A DNA stretch of 64,000 bases from Qipengyuania sp. HL-TH1 (GTDB lineage: Bacteria; Pseudomonadota; Alphaproteobacteria; Sphingomonadales; Sphingomonadaceae): assembly GCF_036365825.1 (NCBI RefSeq), contig NZ_CP142675.1, positions 868,001 to 932,000 on the forward strand, written 5' to 3'. This document shows positions 8,019-17,437 of this stretch, piece after piece. A program made the translations under genes and the position numbers. A model generated the notes under the pieces. That model was given only the letters and a program-made list of their open reading frames with translations. It had not been told where the DNA came from and did not search any database. Position 1 is the first letter of the stretch. Every line of letters begins with the position of its first letter.

Positions 8019-8582
8019 TCAGCGGCATTCCTCGATCACGCGCGTCACCTCGGCCCAGGCCGGAAGGTAAAGTGTGGATAAGCCCGAAGTCTCCACAGCG
8101 AATCGCCCGCGCGTCAGCGCCATCGCATCGAGCAGCGGGTCGCGCGCGTCGAGATAGGCGATCGATCGGGGCCGTCCGGCGCTGTCGGGAGTGAAGGCGC
8201 GGGCGGGCAGCGCGCGGTCGGCGGTTTCGGTCCGGATGATCATCTGGCCTGCGCCGCCCGACATGGCAGTGCGCACCAGCCCGACCTGGCGGTCGGCGGT
8301 GAGGCACAGCAAGGAGAAAGCAGGCGCGCCGCCGCTATCGACGAATTGCGCGAGCGCATTCTCCCCGAGGTCCGAATAGGTCCAGTTGCCGGCGGTCTGC
8401 GGACGGTCGATCCAGTTCTCTGCCGGGGCGGGCGCGGGCATCGGGGGCCGCGGTGCCGGGGTAGTCGCAACCGGCGTCGGTGCGGGCGTGGGCGCGGGCG
8501 TCGGCTGCGGAGCGGGCACGCAGGCCGCGATGGTGAAGCTCAGCGCCAGCGCGCCGCCCAGATGCAAATAGATCGGTTTCAT
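8019..8582 (-). CDS. Putative lipoprotein of unknown function, Pro/Ala/Thr-rich N-terminus
   Basis: A 187-aa protein starting at ATG 8582 (MKPIYLHLGG). It has a type II signal peptide with a plausible lipobox, TIAAC, and lipidated Cys21. A low-complexity linker of Pro-Thr-Ala repeats (about residues 23-50) probably spans the periplasm. The folded part begins at ENWIDRPQTAGNWTYSD and ends in VIEECR. Its Trp- and Gly-rich pattern resembles small sphingomonad envelope proteins, but I cannot assign a domain. It is divergent from tlyA with only 25 bp between starts. Frames continue 9 codons upstream of the chosen start without a better signal peptide. Confidence 0.7.
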   Translation of the reverse strand: MKPIYLHLGGALALSFTIAACVPAPQPTPAPTPAPTPVATTPAPRPPMPAPAPAENWIDRPQTAGNWTYSDLGENALAQFVDSGGAPAFSLLCLTADRQVGLVRTAMSGGAGQMIIRTETADRALPARAFTPDSAGRPRSIAYLDARDPLLDAMALTRGRFAVETSGLSTLYLPAWAEVTRVIEECR

Positions 8583-8607
8583 GCCTGCACAATGATCGCT
8601 AACGCGC

Positions 8608-9366
8608 ATGTTTCCAATGCCGAAAAAGATGCGCCTCGATCAAATGCTGGTGGACCGCGGGCTCGTGGAGAGCCGGACGCGCGCGCAGGCGCTGGTCATG
8701 GCGGGGCTGGTGTTCAGCGGCGAACAGAAACTGGCCAAACCCGGCCAGCAATTGCCCGTGGACGCGCCGCTCGACGTGCGCGGGCGCGATCACCCCTGGG
8801 TTTCGCGCGGCGGCATCAAGCTGGCGCATGCGATCGAGCATTTCGACCTCGACCCGCGCGGCGCGGTGGTGATGGACATCGGCAGTTCGACCGGCGGCTT
8901 CACCGACGTATTGCTGCAGGGCGGGGCGGAGCATGTCTTCGCGGTCGATAGCGGCACCAACCAGTTGGCGTGGAAACTGCGGCAGGACGAGCGCGTCACC
9001 GTGCTCGAACAGACCAGCGCACGCATCCTCACGCCGGACATGATCGACCGGCCATGCGACTGGGTGGTGTGCGATGCCAGCTTCATCGGGCTGGCCAAGG
9101 TACTCGATCGTCCGCTCCAGCTCGCGGCCCCGCAGTGCCGCCTCGTCGCGCTGATCAAGCCGCAATTCGAGGTCGGGCGCGAGGAAGTGGGCAAGAAGGG
9201 CGTGGTCAGCGACCCCGCGCTACACCGCCGCGTTTGCGACGACGTACGCGCATGGGCCGAGGCGCTGGGCTTCGTGGTCCAGGGCATCGCCCAAAGCCCG
9301 ATCACCGGCCCCGAAGGCAATATCGAGTTCCTCATCAGCGCCGAGAGAAGCGCGCCGCGCGATTGA
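8608..9366 (+). CDS. tlyA: TlyA-family rRNA 2'-O-methyltransferase
   Basis: 252 aa. The S4 RNA-binding domain comes first (MRLDQMLVDRGLVESRTRAQ), then the linker with HPWVSRGGIKLAHAI, then an FtsJ/RrmJ-like SAM-dependent methyltransferase with motif I VMDIGSSTGGFTDVLL, DWVVCDASFIGL and ALIKPQFEVGRE. Known TlyA proteins 2'-O-methylate cytidines in 16S and/or 23S rRNA and set capreomycin sensitivity; the old 'hemolysin' name is misleading. Several closely spaced in-frame ATGs (8608, 8617, 8629) precede the S4 domain, so the exact start is uncertain. The usual neighbours dxs and xseB are absent. Confidence 0.9.
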   Translation: MFPMPKKMRLDQMLVDRGLVESRTRAQALVMAGLVFSGEQKLAKPGQQLPVDAPLDVRGRDHPWVSRGGIKLAHAIEHFDLDPRGAVVMDIGSSTGGFTDVLLQGGAEHVFAVDSGTNQLAWKLRQDERVTVLEQTSARILTPDMIDRPCDWVVCDASFIGLAKVLDRPLQLAAPQCRLVALIKPQFEVGREEVGKKGVVSDPALHRRVCDDVRAWAEALGFVVQGIAQSPITGPEGNIEFLISAERSAPRD

Positions 9367-9420
9367 CCTTGCGCCTCGCTTGGCACTAGTCGCACATCAA
9401 AACCTATTCACGGAGAGAGC

Positions 9421-10953
9421 ATGTCCGCCAATATCGCCGAAATGGAACGCCGCCGCGATGCCGCCAAGATGGGCGGCGGGCAGAAGCGGATCGACGCGCA
9501 GCACGCCAAGGGCAAGCTGACCGCGCGCGAACGGCTCGACATCTTGCTCGATGAAGGCAGCTTCGAAGAACTCGACACCTATGTCGAACATGACTGCGTC
9601 GATTTCGGCATGCAGGACCAGAAGATCCCGGGCGACGGCGTGGTCACCGGATCGGGCACGATCAATGGGCGGCTGGTTTATGTCTTCAGCCAGGATTTCA
9701 CCGTCTTCGGCGGCTCGCTGTCGAAACGCCATGCGGAGAAGATCTGCAAGGTCATGGACACCGCGATGAAGGTCGGCGCGCCGGTAATTGGCCTCAACGA
9801 CAGCGGCGGCGCGCGCATCCAGGAAGGCGTCGCGTCGCTGGGCGGCTATGCCGAGGTGTTCCAGCGCAACGTGCTCGCCAGCGGCGTGGTACCGCAGATC
9901 AGCCTGATCATGGGGCCATGCGCGGGCGGGGCGGTCTACAGCCCGGCGATGACCGATTTCATCTTCATGGTCGAAGATTCGAGCTACATGTTCGTCACCG
10001 GCCCCGATGTCGTGAAGACGGTGACCAACGAAGTCGTGACGCAGGAAGAGCTGGGCGGTGCGAAGACGCATACGACCAAGACCAGCGTGGCGGACAACAG
10101 CTTCGAGAACGACATCGAGACGCTGCTCGCGACGCGCGATTTCTTTGACTACCTGCCGCTGTCCAACCGCGAGGAGGTGCCCGAGCGGCCGACGAGCGAT
10201 GCCTGGGACCGCGAGGAGCCGAGCCTCGACACGCTGATCCCCGACAATGCCAACCAGCCTTACGACATGCACGAAGTCATCCGTAAGACGCTGGATGAAG
10301 GCGATTTCTTCGAAGTGCAGCCGGGCCATGCCGCGAACATCATCTGCGGCTTCGGCCGGGTCGAGGGGCGCACGGTGGGCGTGGTCGCCAACCAGCCGAT
10401 GGTGCTCGCGGGCGTGCTCGACATCAATTCTTCGAAGAAAGCCGCGCGCTTCGTGCGCTTCTGCGATGCCTTCGAGATCCCGATCCTGACCTTCGTCGAT
10501 GTGCCCGGCTTCCTTCCCGGCACCAGCCAGGAACACAATGGTATTATCAAGCATGGCGCGAAGCTGTTGTTCGCCTACGCCGAGGCGACCGTGCCCAAGA
10601 TCACCGTGATCACCCGCAAGGCCTATGGCGGCGCCTATGACGTGATGGCCTCCAAGCACCTGCGCGGCGACCTCAACTACGCCTGGCCGACCGCCGAGAT
10701 CGCCGTGATGGGCGCCAAGGGCGCGGTGGAGATCATCTTCCGCCAGGACCGCGACAATCCCGACAAGATCGCCGAGAAGACCAAGGAATACGAAGACCGC
10801 TTCGCCAATCCCTTCGTGGCGGCAAGCCGCGGCTATATCGACGAGGTGATCTACCCGCACTCGACCCGCAAGCGGATTGCGCTGGGGCTCAGGAAGCTAC
10901 GGACGAAGCAGCTCGAGAACCCGTGGAAGAAGCACGACAATATTCCGTTGTGA
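9421..10953 (+). CDS. pccB: Propionyl-CoA carboxylase beta subunit (carboxyltransferase)
   Basis: A 510-aa biotin-dependent carboxyltransferase that moves CO2 from carboxybiotin on PccA to propionyl-CoA, giving (S)-methylmalonyl-CoA. It carries the two crotonase-fold halves of the family: the N half has [18 protein letters not shown] and [20 protein letters not shown], the C half has [21 protein letters not shown] and [17 protein letters not shown]. The ending [20 protein letters not shown] and length match PccB rather than MccB or AccD. A good ribosome site (GGAGAGAGC) precedes the ATG. It opens the propionyl-CoA cluster that also holds mce, scpA, bioB and pccA. Its stop overlaps the start of the next small gene by 4 nt (GTGA). 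Confidence 0.95.
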   Translation: MSANIAEMERRRDAAKMGGGQKRIDAQHAKGKLTARERLDILLDEGSFEELDTYVEHDCVDFGMQDQKIPGDGVVTGSGTINGRLVYVFSQDFTVFGGSLSKRHAEKICKVMDTAMKVGAPVIGLNDSGGARIQEGVASLGGYAEVFQRNVLASGVVPQISLIMGPCAGGAVYSPAMTDFIFMVEDSSYMFVTGPDVVKTVTNEVVTQEELGGAKTHTTKTSVADNSFENDIETLLATRDFFDYLPLSNREEVPERPTSDAWDREEPSLDTLIPDNANQPYDMHEVIRKTLDEGDFFEVQPGHAANIICGFGRVEGRTVGVVANQPMVLAGVLDINSSKKAARFVRFCDAFEIPILTFVDVPGFLPGTSQEHNGIIKHGAKLLFAYAEATVPKITVITRKAYGGAYDVMASKHLRGDLNYAWPTAEIAVMGAKGAVEIIFRQDRDNPDKIAEKTKEYEDRFANPFVAASRGYIDEVIYPHSTRKRIALGLRKLRTKQLENPWKKHDNIPL

Positions 10954-11207
10954 GCGAGATAGAGCCTTCGATACCTGTCTTAATCGTGGTGGGCTTGGTA
11001 CTCACAATCTGGATGTCGCTGGCTCACAGAAAAAGCGTCCGACAAAGGGCTGTCGAATTCGAGGAATGGAACATTCGATGGGACAAATCCTACACCCCAC
11101 TTAAGTACCGACTAGGCCAGGCATCAAATCTGTTTGTCCTCGTCTTGGGCTTAATATTGTTTTCGATGGGTGCTGTTCTCTTTCTTGAGAGAATGGGGCT
11201 TTTGTGA
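10950..11207 (+). CDS. Small two-helix membrane protein, AT-richer than its neighbours
   Basis: 85 aa from GTG 10950, which overlaps the pccB stop. Two hydrophobic helices ([19 protein letters not shown] and [20 protein letters not shown]) flank a charged loop with [10 protein letters not shown] recognise no domain. Base composition is visibly lower in GC than pccB or mce, with many A/T-ending codons, which suggests a recently acquired or fast-evolving orphan gene. The overlap with pccB makes translational coupling likely. A frame start at ATG 10923 inside pccB is possible but less likely. Function unknown. Confidence 0.6.
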   Translation: MSEIEPSIPVLIVVGLVLTIWMSLAHRKSVRQRAVEFEEWNIRWDKSYTPLKYRLGQASNLFVLVLGLILFSMGAVLFLERMGLL

Positions 11208-11260
11208 TGGCACTCTATCGTATCACCCGCCATTGAGCGATGATGCGCATCGCCGAATTC

Positions 11261-11351
11261 CGTCACCCTGAACTTATTTCAGGGTCCAGCTTTGGGAACG
11301 CGCGGTCATTGCAGTAGGAAGACTGGATGCTGAAACAAGTTCAGCATGACG
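11261..11351. repeat. Dispersed palindromic element, copy 1
   Basis: About 91 bp between the small membrane gene and mce. Each end is an imperfect palindrome (CCCTGAA/TTCAGGG on the left, GCTGAAAC/GTTCAGC on the right). The two ends are inverted copies of each other (CGTCA...CCAG against CTGG...TGACG), so the whole unit can fold as a long hairpin. The ends are the same as in the copies at 11861, 13475 and 61258. Confidence 0.7.
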
Positions 11352-11370
11352 AATTGAGAGGAGTAGACGC

Positions 11371-11820
11371 ATGAAGCTGGGACGGTTGAACCATATCGGC
11401 GTCGCGACGCCTTCGATCGCGGAATCGCTGCGCTATTATCGCGATGTTATGGGCGCTAGCATCACGCATGAGCCCTTCGATCTCGAGGAGCAGGGCGTGA
11501 CGGTCTGCTTCGTCGACACGCCGGGCGAGAACGGCACCAATGGCACGCAGATCGAGCTGATCGAGCCGCTGGGCGAGCAGTCCACGCTGACCGGTTTCCT
11601 CGCCAAGAACCCCGCCGGCGGGCAGCACCATCTCTGCTACGAAGTCGAGGACATCGAGGACGCGCGTAAGTGGTTCGAGGACATGGGTAAGCGCATCCTC
11701 GGCCCCACGCGCATCGGCGCGCATGGCACGCCGATCTTCTTCCTGCACCCCAAGGACATGATGGGCCAGCTGACCGAGATCATGGAAACGCCCAAGGACG
11801 ACGCGCACTGGTCGAACTGA
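11371..11820 (+). CDS. mce: Methylmalonyl-CoA epimerase
   Basis: 149 aa, VOC (glyoxalase-fold) superfamily. It interconverts (S)- and (R)-methylmalonyl-CoA, linking PccAB to the mutase. Metal ligands typical of the family are visible: His in LNHIGVATPS near the N-terminus, Gln/Glu in NGTQIELIEPLG, His in GGQHHLCYEVEDI, and Glu in MGQLTEIMET near the C-terminus. FFLHPKDMMG is a family signature. The ribosome site GAGGAG lies about 10 nt before ATG 11371. It is flanked on both sides by the dispersed palindromic repeats. Context within pccB...scpA makes the assignment strong. Confidence 0.93.
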   Translation: MKLGRLNHIGVATPSIAESLRYYRDVMGASITHEPFDLEEQGVTVCFVDTPGENGTNGTQIELIEPLGEQSTLTGFLAKNPAGGQHHLCYEVEDIEDARKWFEDMGKRILGPTRIGAHGTPIFFLHPKDMMGQLTEIMETPKDDAHWSN

Positions 11821-11860
11821 GGGGTGGGTGGGGATCTGATCGCGCCCCAACCAACCTTTT

Positions 11861-11947
11861 TCGTCACCCCCGCGCAGGCGGGGGTCCAGCTGACCTGGCG
11901 AGACTGAACGACCGTTATCTGGATCCCCGCCTTCGCGGGGATGACGA
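11861..11947. repeat. Dispersed palindromic element, copy 2
   Basis: About 87 bp between mce and the GST gene. The left end TCGTCACCCCCG...CGGGGGTCCAG and the right end CTGGATCCCCG...CGGGGATGACGA are inverted repeats of each other, and each is itself a GC-rich hairpin. The arms match the same template as copies 1, 3 and 4, with compensating changes in the stems. Confidence 0.75.
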
Positions 11948-11978
11948 GGAAAAGACGGCGGAAATGAGAGGAACTTCG

Positions 11979-12590
11979 ATGCTATTCTACGACAGCCCGA
12001 ACCCGGCGCCCAATCCGCGCCGCGTGCGTATCTTCGCCGCCGAGAAGGGCATTGAGCTGCCGAGCAAGGAAGTCTCGATCCCCAAGCGCGAGCAGAAGGC
12101 GGAGGACTTCGTCGCCAAGAACCCGCGCGGGCAGACGCCCATCCTCGAGCTCGACGACGGCACGGTGATCGCCGAAAGCGTCGCAATCATGCGCTATCTC
12201 GAGGCCGAGCATCCCGAGCCGCCGCTGTTCGGCACCACCGCGCGCGAAATCGCGGACATCGAGATGTGGTGCCGCCGGGTCGAGATGATCCTCATGCCGC
12301 CGGTCGGTGCGGTTTGGGTCCACACGCATCCCTTCACCGCCGCGCTTCCGGGCCGCAATACGGAGTGGGGCGAGGCCAATCGGCCGCGCGTGGCCGAGGC
12401 GATGCGCTTCTTCGACGAATCGCTCGAAGGGCGCGACCACCTTGCCGGCGAGGCTTTTTCCGCTGCGGATATCCTGCTGCTGACCACACTCGATTTCGCC
12501 AAGTTCGTCGGGCTCGAAATGCCCGGGGAATGCGCGACGCTGGCCGCATGGCATGAGCGGGTATCGGCACGGTCGAGCGCGTCCGCCTGA
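11979..12590 (+). CDS. Glutathione S-transferase family protein
   Basis: 203 aa from ATG 11979, chosen because GAGAGGA lies 7-13 nt upstream; an ATG at 11964 is in frame but lacks a ribosome site. The N-terminal thioredoxin-like domain starts MLFYDSPNPAPNPRRVRIFA and has NPRGQTPILELDDG (cis-Pro) and IAESVAIMRYLEAEHP (gamma-Glu binding Glu-Ser). The C-terminal helical domain has the N-capping region FSAADILLLTTLDFAKFVG. It resembles the theta/zeta-like cytosolic GSTs common in sphingomonads. Substrate unknown. Its position between mce and an enoyl-CoA hydratase suggests co-transcription, but not necessarily a shared pathway. Confidence 0.85.
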   Translation: MLFYDSPNPAPNPRRVRIFAAEKGIELPSKEVSIPKREQKAEDFVAKNPRGQTPILELDDGTVIAESVAIMRYLEAEHPEPPLFGTTAREIADIEMWCRRVEMILMPPVGAVWVHTHPFTAALPGRNTEWGEANRPRVAEAMRFFDESLEGRDHLAGEAFSAADILLLTTLDFAKFVGLEMPGECATLAAWHERVSARSSASA

Positions 12591-12674
12591 ACTCCGTTCG
12601 CTGCGCAAGCCCCTTGCGCGCAAGCGTCATCGCAGCCAAGGTCGGTGGCGAAAAGAAACCTTTGGGAGAGACGC

Positions 12675-13460
12675 GTGAGCTACGAAACCATCATCGTCGA
12701 GAAAGACGGCCCGCTGACCACCATCACGCTCAACCGGCCCGACCGGCTGAACGCGATGCCGCCGCAGATGGCGGACGAAATCGGCGCGGCTTTCTACGAT
12801 CTGGGCGACAGCCGCGCAGTTCTGATAACCGGCGCGGGCAAGGGTTTCTGCTCGGGCGCCGATCTCGCCGCGCGGGGCGAGGGCAGCGCGCTGCAGAACA
12901 AGGGCGGCAGCCACCGTGCGCTGCAGAACCATTACAATCCCGCGATCAACCAGGTGCTGCGCGCGCCCGTTCCCGTGATCTGCGCGGTCAACGGCCCTGC
13001 CGCGGGCGTCGGCTGCAGCCTCGCGCTGGCGGGCGACTTCGTTCTCGCGGGCAAGAGCGCCTATTTCCTCCAGGCCTTCGTCAATATCGGTCTCGTCCCC
13101 GATGGCGGATCGACCTGGCTGCTCAGCCGCGCGATCGGCCGCGCCCGCGCGACGCGGATGATGATGCTGGGCGAGAAAATCGGGGCCAGCCAGGCCGAGG
13201 ACTGGGGCCTGATCTACAAGGCCTGCGATGACGACGCGCTGATCGGCGAAGCCCGGGCGCTGGCGCACAAGCTCGCCAATGGTCCGACGCTGGCCTACGC
13301 CACGATGAAGAAGAACATCGCCACTGCGATGGATGGCACCATCACCGAGGTGCTGCTGGCCGAGGCCGAGGGCCAGCGGCTGGCGGGCGCGAGCAAGGAT
13401 GCGATGGAAGGCGGCATGGCCTTCCTCCAGAAGCGCAAGCCGGACTTCAAGGGCGAGTAG
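12675..13460 (+). CDS. Enoyl-CoA hydratase/isomerase family protein
   Basis: 261 aa from GTG 12675 (V-SYETIIVEKDG), preceded by GGGAGAG; the frame is open from ATG 12645. Crotonase fold: TITLNRPDRLNAM, oxyanion-hole segments GAGKGFCSGADLAARG and NGPAAGVGCSLALAGD, and FVNIGLVPDGGSTWLL. The ending GMAFLQKRKPDFKG is typical of the PaaG/PaaF-like group. The second catalytic position is Asp-Gly-Gly rather than the Glu of classic hydratases, which fits an isomerase such as the 1,2-epoxyphenylacetyl-CoA type. The reaction is uncertain; a role in beta-oxidation feeding propionyl-CoA is inferred from the neighbours. Confidence 0.85.
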   Translation: MSYETIIVEKDGPLTTITLNRPDRLNAMPPQMADEIGAAFYDLGDSRAVLITGAGKGFCSGADLAARGEGSALQNKGGSHRALQNHYNPAINQVLRAPVPVICAVNGPAAGVGCSLALAGDFVLAGKSAYFLQAFVNIGLVPDGGSTWLLSRAIGRARATRMMMLGEKIGASQAEDWGLIYKACDDDALIGEARALAHKLANGPTLAYATMKKNIATAMDGTITEVLLAEAEGQRLAGASKDAMEGGMAFLQKRKPDFKGE

Positions 13461-13474
13461 GGCCACCCCGACCA

Positions 13475-13562
13475 TCGTCATCATTCCCGCGAAGGCGGGA
13501 ATCCAGCCAAGCTTGCCATTGATCGCACCCTTATCTGGACCCCCGCCTTCGCGGGGGTGACG
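13475..13562. repeat. Dispersed palindromic element, copy 3
   Basis: About 88 bp between the enoyl-CoA hydratase and mutase genes. The left arm is TCGTCAT...CCCGCGAAGGCGGGAATCCAG (one part at a time) and the right arm CTGGACCCCCGCC...GGGGGTGACG. The arms are mutually inverted, and the spacer is about 28 bp. Same family as copies 1, 2 and 4. Confidence 0.75.
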
Positions 13563-13631
13563 TGGAAGGTTGGCCTCAGATACGAGAGCCCGCTCTTTTC
13601 CTGTGCATACGATTGTGGTTTAGGACCGTGC

Positions 13632-15791
13632 ATGACCGACAAGCCGACTTATGACGACTGGAAGCCCCTCGCCGACAAGGAAGTGAAGGGGCGCGATCTC
13701 ACCTGGCACACGCCCGAAGGAATCGCGGTAAAGCCGCTGTATACGTCGCAGGACACCGCCACGCTCGTCGATCCCGGGGTGCCGGGGATCGCGCCGTTCA
13801 CGCGCGGGCCCTACGCCTCGATGTACACCGGGCGCCCGTGGACCATCCGCCAGTACGCTGGCTTCTCCACGGCAGAGGAATCGAACGCCTTCTATCGCCG
13901 CAACCTTGCCGCTGGTCAGAAGGGTCTGTCGGTCGCATTCGATCTCGCCACGCACCGCGGCTATGACAGCGACCACCCGCGCGTCGTAGGCGATGTCGGC
14001 AAGGCGGGCGTCGCGATCGATACGGTGCGCGACATGGAGATCCTGTTCGACCAGATCCCGCTCGACACGATGAGCGTATCGATGACGATGAACGGCGCGG
14101 TCATCCCCGTGCTGGCTTTCTACATCGTTGCCGCCGAACGGCAGGGCGTCGCCCAGGACAAGCTGTCGGGGACCATCCAGAACGACATCCTAAAGGAGTT
14201 CATGGTCCGCAACACCTATATCTATCCGCCCGAACCGAGCATGCGGATCGTTTCGGACATCATCGCATATACTTCGGCCAACATGCCGAAATTCAACAGT
14301 ATTTCGATTTCGGGCTATCACATGCACGAAGCCGGGGCGACCGCGGTGCAGGAACTCGCCTTCACCATCGCCGACGGCAAGGAATACGCCAAGCGCGCGA
14401 TGGAAGCGGGGCTCGATATCGATGCCTTCGCACCGCGCCTGTCCTTCTTCTGGGGCATCGGCATGAACTTCTTCATGGAGATCGCCAAGATGCGCGCCGC
14501 GCGCGCGCTGTGGCACGATGTCATGGAAGGGCTGGGGGCGCAGAACCCCAAGTCGAAGATGCTGCGCACCCATTGCCAGACCAGCGGCGTGAGCCTGCAG
14601 GAGCAGGACCCCTACAACAACGTCATCCGCACCACCGTGGAAGCAATGGCGGCGGTGCTGGGCGGAACGCAGTCGCTGCACACCAATGCGCTGGACGAGG
14701 CGATCGCGCTGCCAACCGACTTCAGCGCCCGCATCGCGCGCAACACGCAGCTGGTGATCCAGGAGGAGACCGGCATCACCAATGTCGCCGATCCACTGGG
14801 CGGCAGCTATTACATCGAAAGCCTCACCGCCGCGCTGGTCGAACAGGCCAAGGCCATGCTCGACGAGGTCGAGGCGGCCGGCGGGATGACCGAATATGTC
14901 GCCAGCGGTAAACCCAAGGCGGCGATCGAAAGCGCAGCCGCGGCCAAGCAGGCGAGCGTCGATCGCGGCGAAACGGTTATCGTCGGCGTCAACAAGTACC
15001 GCCGCGAGACCGAGGACGAGATCGACACACTCGATATCGACAATCACGCGGTGCGCCAGAGCCAGATCGCCCGGCTGCAGGAAGTCCGCGCCAAACGCGA
15101 TGAATTCGCCTGCAAGGCCGCGCTCGATACGCTGGCGCGCGGGGCGGCGCAGCGCGAAGGCAATCTGCTCGCATTGGCGGTCGAGGCTGCGCGGCACGAT
15201 GCGACGCTGGGCGAAATCAGCCAGGCGATGGAAGACGCCTATGGCCGCTATGACACGCTGCCCACCCCCGTGCGCGGGATCTATTCCAAGGCCTATGCCG
15301 AGGATGATCGCTACCGGCAGGTGGTCGAAGGCGTGAAGGCGGTCGAACGCCGTCTGGGCCGCGCGCCCCGCTTGATGGTCGCGAAGATGGGGCAGGACGG
15401 CCACGACCGCGGCGCCAATGTCATCGCCAGCGCCTTTGGCGATATGGGTTTCGAGGTGGTCAGTGGTCCGCTGTTCCAGACACCGGCGGAAACCCGCGAC
15501 ATGGCGCTGGACAAGGACGTCGACGCGATCGGCGCCAGCAGCCTTGCGGCAGGTCACAAGACGCTGATTCCCGAACTGATCGGGCTGCTCAAGGAGGCGG
15601 GCCGCAGCGACATCAAGGTGATCGCGGGCGGGGTGATCCCGCAGAAGGATTACGACTTCCTGCGCGATGCCGGGGTACAGGGGATCTACGGCCCGGGCAG
15701 CAATGTCGTCGAATGCGCAGCGGATGTGTTGCGCCTGCTGGGACACAACATGCCGCCAGCGGGTGAGGATCTGGGCGAGGCGGCGGAGTGA
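13632..15791 (+). CDS. scpA: Methylmalonyl-CoA mutase (single-chain, B12-dependent)
   Basis: 719 aa, the homodimeric type. It rearranges (R)-methylmalonyl-CoA to succinyl-CoA with adenosylcobalamin. The N-terminal TIM-barrel substrate domain (about 1-550) has [52 protein letters not shown] and the [19 protein letters not shown] segment. A linker leads to the C-terminal cobalamin domain with the base-off motif GQDGHDRG (lower-axial His591), [17 protein letters not shown] and [13 protein letters not shown]. Start ATG 13632 ([17 protein letters not shown]); the upstream extension is repeat sequence. No meaB/argK chaperone gene is visible in the window. The stop overlaps the next small gene by 4 nt. 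Confidence 0.96.
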   Translation: MTDKPTYDDWKPLADKEVKGRDLTWHTPEGIAVKPLYTSQDTATLVDPGVPGIAPFTRGPYASMYTGRPWTIRQYAGFSTAEESNAFYRRNLAAGQKGLSVAFDLATHRGYDSDHPRVVGDVGKAGVAIDTVRDMEILFDQIPLDTMSVSMTMNGAVIPVLAFYIVAAERQGVAQDKLSGTIQNDILKEFMVRNTYIYPPEPSMRIVSDIIAYTSANMPKFNSISISGYHMHEAGATAVQELAFTIADGKEYAKRAMEAGLDIDAFAPRLSFFWGIGMNFFMEIAKMRAARALWHDVMEGLGAQNPKSKMLRTHCQTSGVSLQEQDPYNNVIRTTVEAMAAVLGGTQSLHTNALDEAIALPTDFSARIARNTQLVIQEETGITNVADPLGGSYYIESLTAALVEQAKAMLDEVEAAGGMTEYVASGKPKAAIESAAAAKQASVDRGETVIVGVNKYRRETEDEIDTLDIDNHAVRQSQIARLQEVRAKRDEFACKAALDTLARGAAQREGNLLALAVEAARHDATLGEISQAMEDAYGRYDTLPTPVRGIYSKAYAEDDRYRQVVEGVKAVERRLGRAPRLMVAKMGQDGHDRGANVIASAFGDMGFEVVSGPLFQTPAETRDMALDKDVDAIGASSLAAGHKTLIPELIGLLKEAGRSDIKVIAGGVIPQKDYDFLRDAGVQGIYGPGSNVVECAADVLRLLGHNMPPAGEDLGEAAE

Positions 15792-16009
15792 GGTGGGCTG
15801 CCTGGCTCTTTTTCGTCACTGCGCCGATCCTTGGTATCGGATTCGGACTTTTCGTCATGAATGCGATGTCGGAATGCTTGCCGCCTTTCGAGGCAGGCTT
15901 TGAGGAATGCATGAGTGACAAGCGACGCGATGCAGCGGTCATCGCCGCTATCACGATAGGACTGTGGGGCTACGCGACCCATCGATTTTTTAGAAAGAGG
16001 GAATTTTGA
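15788..16009 (+). CDS. Small two-helix membrane protein between scpA and bioB
   Basis: 73 aa from GTG 15788, overlapping the mutase stop (GTGA) and overlapping the TTG start of bioB at its own stop. The N-terminal helix [20 protein letters not shown] is followed by a loop with two Cys ([15 protein letters not shown]), a second weaker helix ([17 protein letters not shown]) and a basic tail RFFRKREF. No domain recognised. The tight overlap on both sides supports translation as part of the operon. It is not a visible paralogue of the small protein after pccB. Composition is slightly AT-richer than the flanking genes. Confidence 0.6.
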   Translation: MRWAAWLFFVTAPILGIGFGLFVMNAMSECLPPFEAGFEECMSDKRRDAAVIAAITIGLWGYATHRFFRKREF

Positions 16010-17016
16010 CTGACATCCGCACCGACTGGACCCGCGAGGAAATCGCGGAGCTGTTCAACCTTCCCTTTACCGAGCTGCTCTTCCGTGCAGCCACGCTGCA
16101 TCGTGAGTTCCATCCCGCAGACCAGGTGCAATTGTGCACGCTGCTGTCGATCAAGACCGGCGGCTGTCCGGAGGATTGCGGCTATTGCTCGCAATCGGTG
16201 AAGGCGGATTCCGGGGTCGAGGCGACCAAGCTGATGGAAGTGCAATCGGTCCTTCAGCGCGCGGCGCAGGCGAAGGATGCGGGCAGCCAGCGGTTCTGCA
16301 TGGGCGCCGCCTGGCGCAATCCCAAGGACCGCGACATGCCCGCGATCGTCGAGATCGTGAAAGGCGTGCGCGCGATGGGGCTGGAGACCTGCATGACGCT
16401 GGGCATGCTTACGCCGAAACAGGCCGACATGCTCAAGGAAGCGGGCCTCGACTATTACAATCACAATGTCGACACCGGGCCGGAATATTACGAACGCGTG
16501 ATCTCCAGCCGCAAGTATGAGGACCGTCTCGATACGCTGCAGAACGTCCGCGATGCGGGCATCAACGTGTGCAGCGGAGGGATCGTCGGCATGGGCGAAA
16601 CGCGCAGCGACCGGGTGGGTTTCGTCCACACGCTCGCCACACTCGAACGCCATCCCGAAAGCGTCCCGGTCAACGCGCTTGTCCCGGTCAAGGGCACGGT
16701 GCTGGGCGATATGCTGGCAGACACGCCGCTCGCCAAGATCGACGATATCGAATTCGTCCGCACCGTCGCGGCCGCGCGCATCACCATGCCGATGAGCATG
16801 GTGCGCCTGTCCGCCGGACGCGAGAGCATGAGCGAGGCCACGCAGGCGCTGTGCTTCCTCGCCGGGGCGAATTCGATCTTCACCGGCGACAAGCTGCTCA
16901 CCGCGCCCAATGCGGGCGACGACACCGACGCCGCATTGTTCGCCAAGCTGGGCCTGACGGCGCTGCAGCAGGAAGAACCGATGCGCGCCTGCAAGGTGGC
17001 CGAGCCGGCCGAATGA
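16006..17016 (+). CDS. bioB: Biotin synthase
   Basis: 336 aa, radical-SAM enzyme that inserts sulfur into dethiobiotin. The [4Fe-4S] motif CxxxCxxC is in [13 protein letters not shown] (about residues 50-62). Other family signatures are [43 protein letters not shown] and RLSAGRESM. The start is TTG 16006, overlapping the previous stop, with AGAAAGAGGGA upstream. The rest of the bio operon is absent. Its placement between scpA and pccA puts biotin supply next to the biotin-dependent propionyl-CoA carboxylase; shared regulation is inferred. Confidence 0.95.
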   Translation: MTDIRTDWTREEIAELFNLPFTELLFRAATLHREFHPADQVQLCTLLSIKTGGCPEDCGYCSQSVKADSGVEATKLMEVQSVLQRAAQAKDAGSQRFCMGAAWRNPKDRDMPAIVEIVKGVRAMGLETCMTLGMLTPKQADMLKEAGLDYYNHNVDTGPEYYERVISSRKYEDRLDTLQNVRDAGINVCSGGIVGMGETRSDRVGFVHTLATLERHPESVPVNALVPVKGTVLGDMLADTPLAKIDDIEFVRTVAAARITMPMSMVRLSAGRESMSEATQALCFLAGANSIFTGDKLLTAPNAGDDTDAALFAKLGLTALQQEEPMRACKVAEPAE

Positions 17017-17432
17017 TCATCCTGTCGTCCCTGCTGCTGACTGCGCAGGCCGCTGCCGGCATGCCCGACTGCGCCGACCCACAAGTGCAAAGCGAGATGA
17101 ACATCTGCGCGCATCGGGAATGGGAGCAGGCCGATGCCGAACTGAACGCGCTGTGGCCGCAAGTGCGCGCGATCATGCAGCGCGAGGACGGGTCTGCGGT
17201 CGAGGATGACCAGCCGGGCTATTGGGAAAGCCTGCTGGAGGCCCAGCGCGCCTGGATCGCGTACCGCGACGCGCATTGCCGGCTGTCGAGCTACGATGCG
17301 CGCGGGGGAACGATGCAACCGCTCCTCCACAGCACCTGCATGACCGCTCTGACCGAGCGGCGAACCGAAGAACTGCGCGAATTGACGCGCAATCAGATGT
17401 CCGGCGAAGCGAAACCCGGAACGGAGAACTGA
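17013..17432 (+). CDS. Secreted lysozyme-inhibitor LprI-like protein (DUF1311)
   Basis: 139 aa from ATG 17013 (ATGA overlap with the bioB stop). A short signal peptide ([16 protein letters not shown]) is followed by the DUF1311/LprI pattern. It has [22 protein letters not shown] with paired Cys, then [18 protein letters not shown] and a Cys near the C-terminus ([17 protein letters not shown]). Members are periplasmic and small; the M. tuberculosis relative inhibits lysozyme, but most are uncharacterised. It lies 5 nt before pccA, so it is embedded in the propionyl-CoA operon for no obvious reason. Confidence 0.75.
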   Translation: MIILSSLLLTAQAAAGMPDCADPQVQSEMNICAHREWEQADAELNALWPQVRAIMQREDGSAVEDDQPGYWESLLEAQRAWIAYRDAHCRLSSYDARGGTMQPLLHSTCMTALTERRTEELRELTRNQMSGEAKPGTEN

Positions 17433-17437
17433 CACCG

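Noticed and set aside
7863..8081. DnaA-box-like TGTGGATAT (7863) and perfect TGTGGATAA (8073), near an AT-rich stretch
   Set aside because: Only two boxes, one inside a coding gene, and no origin-linked genes (hemE, parAB, dnaA). Not enough to call an origin.
11821..11978. Possible small gene between mce and the GST
   Set aside because: The sequence is fully accounted for by the palindromic repeat.
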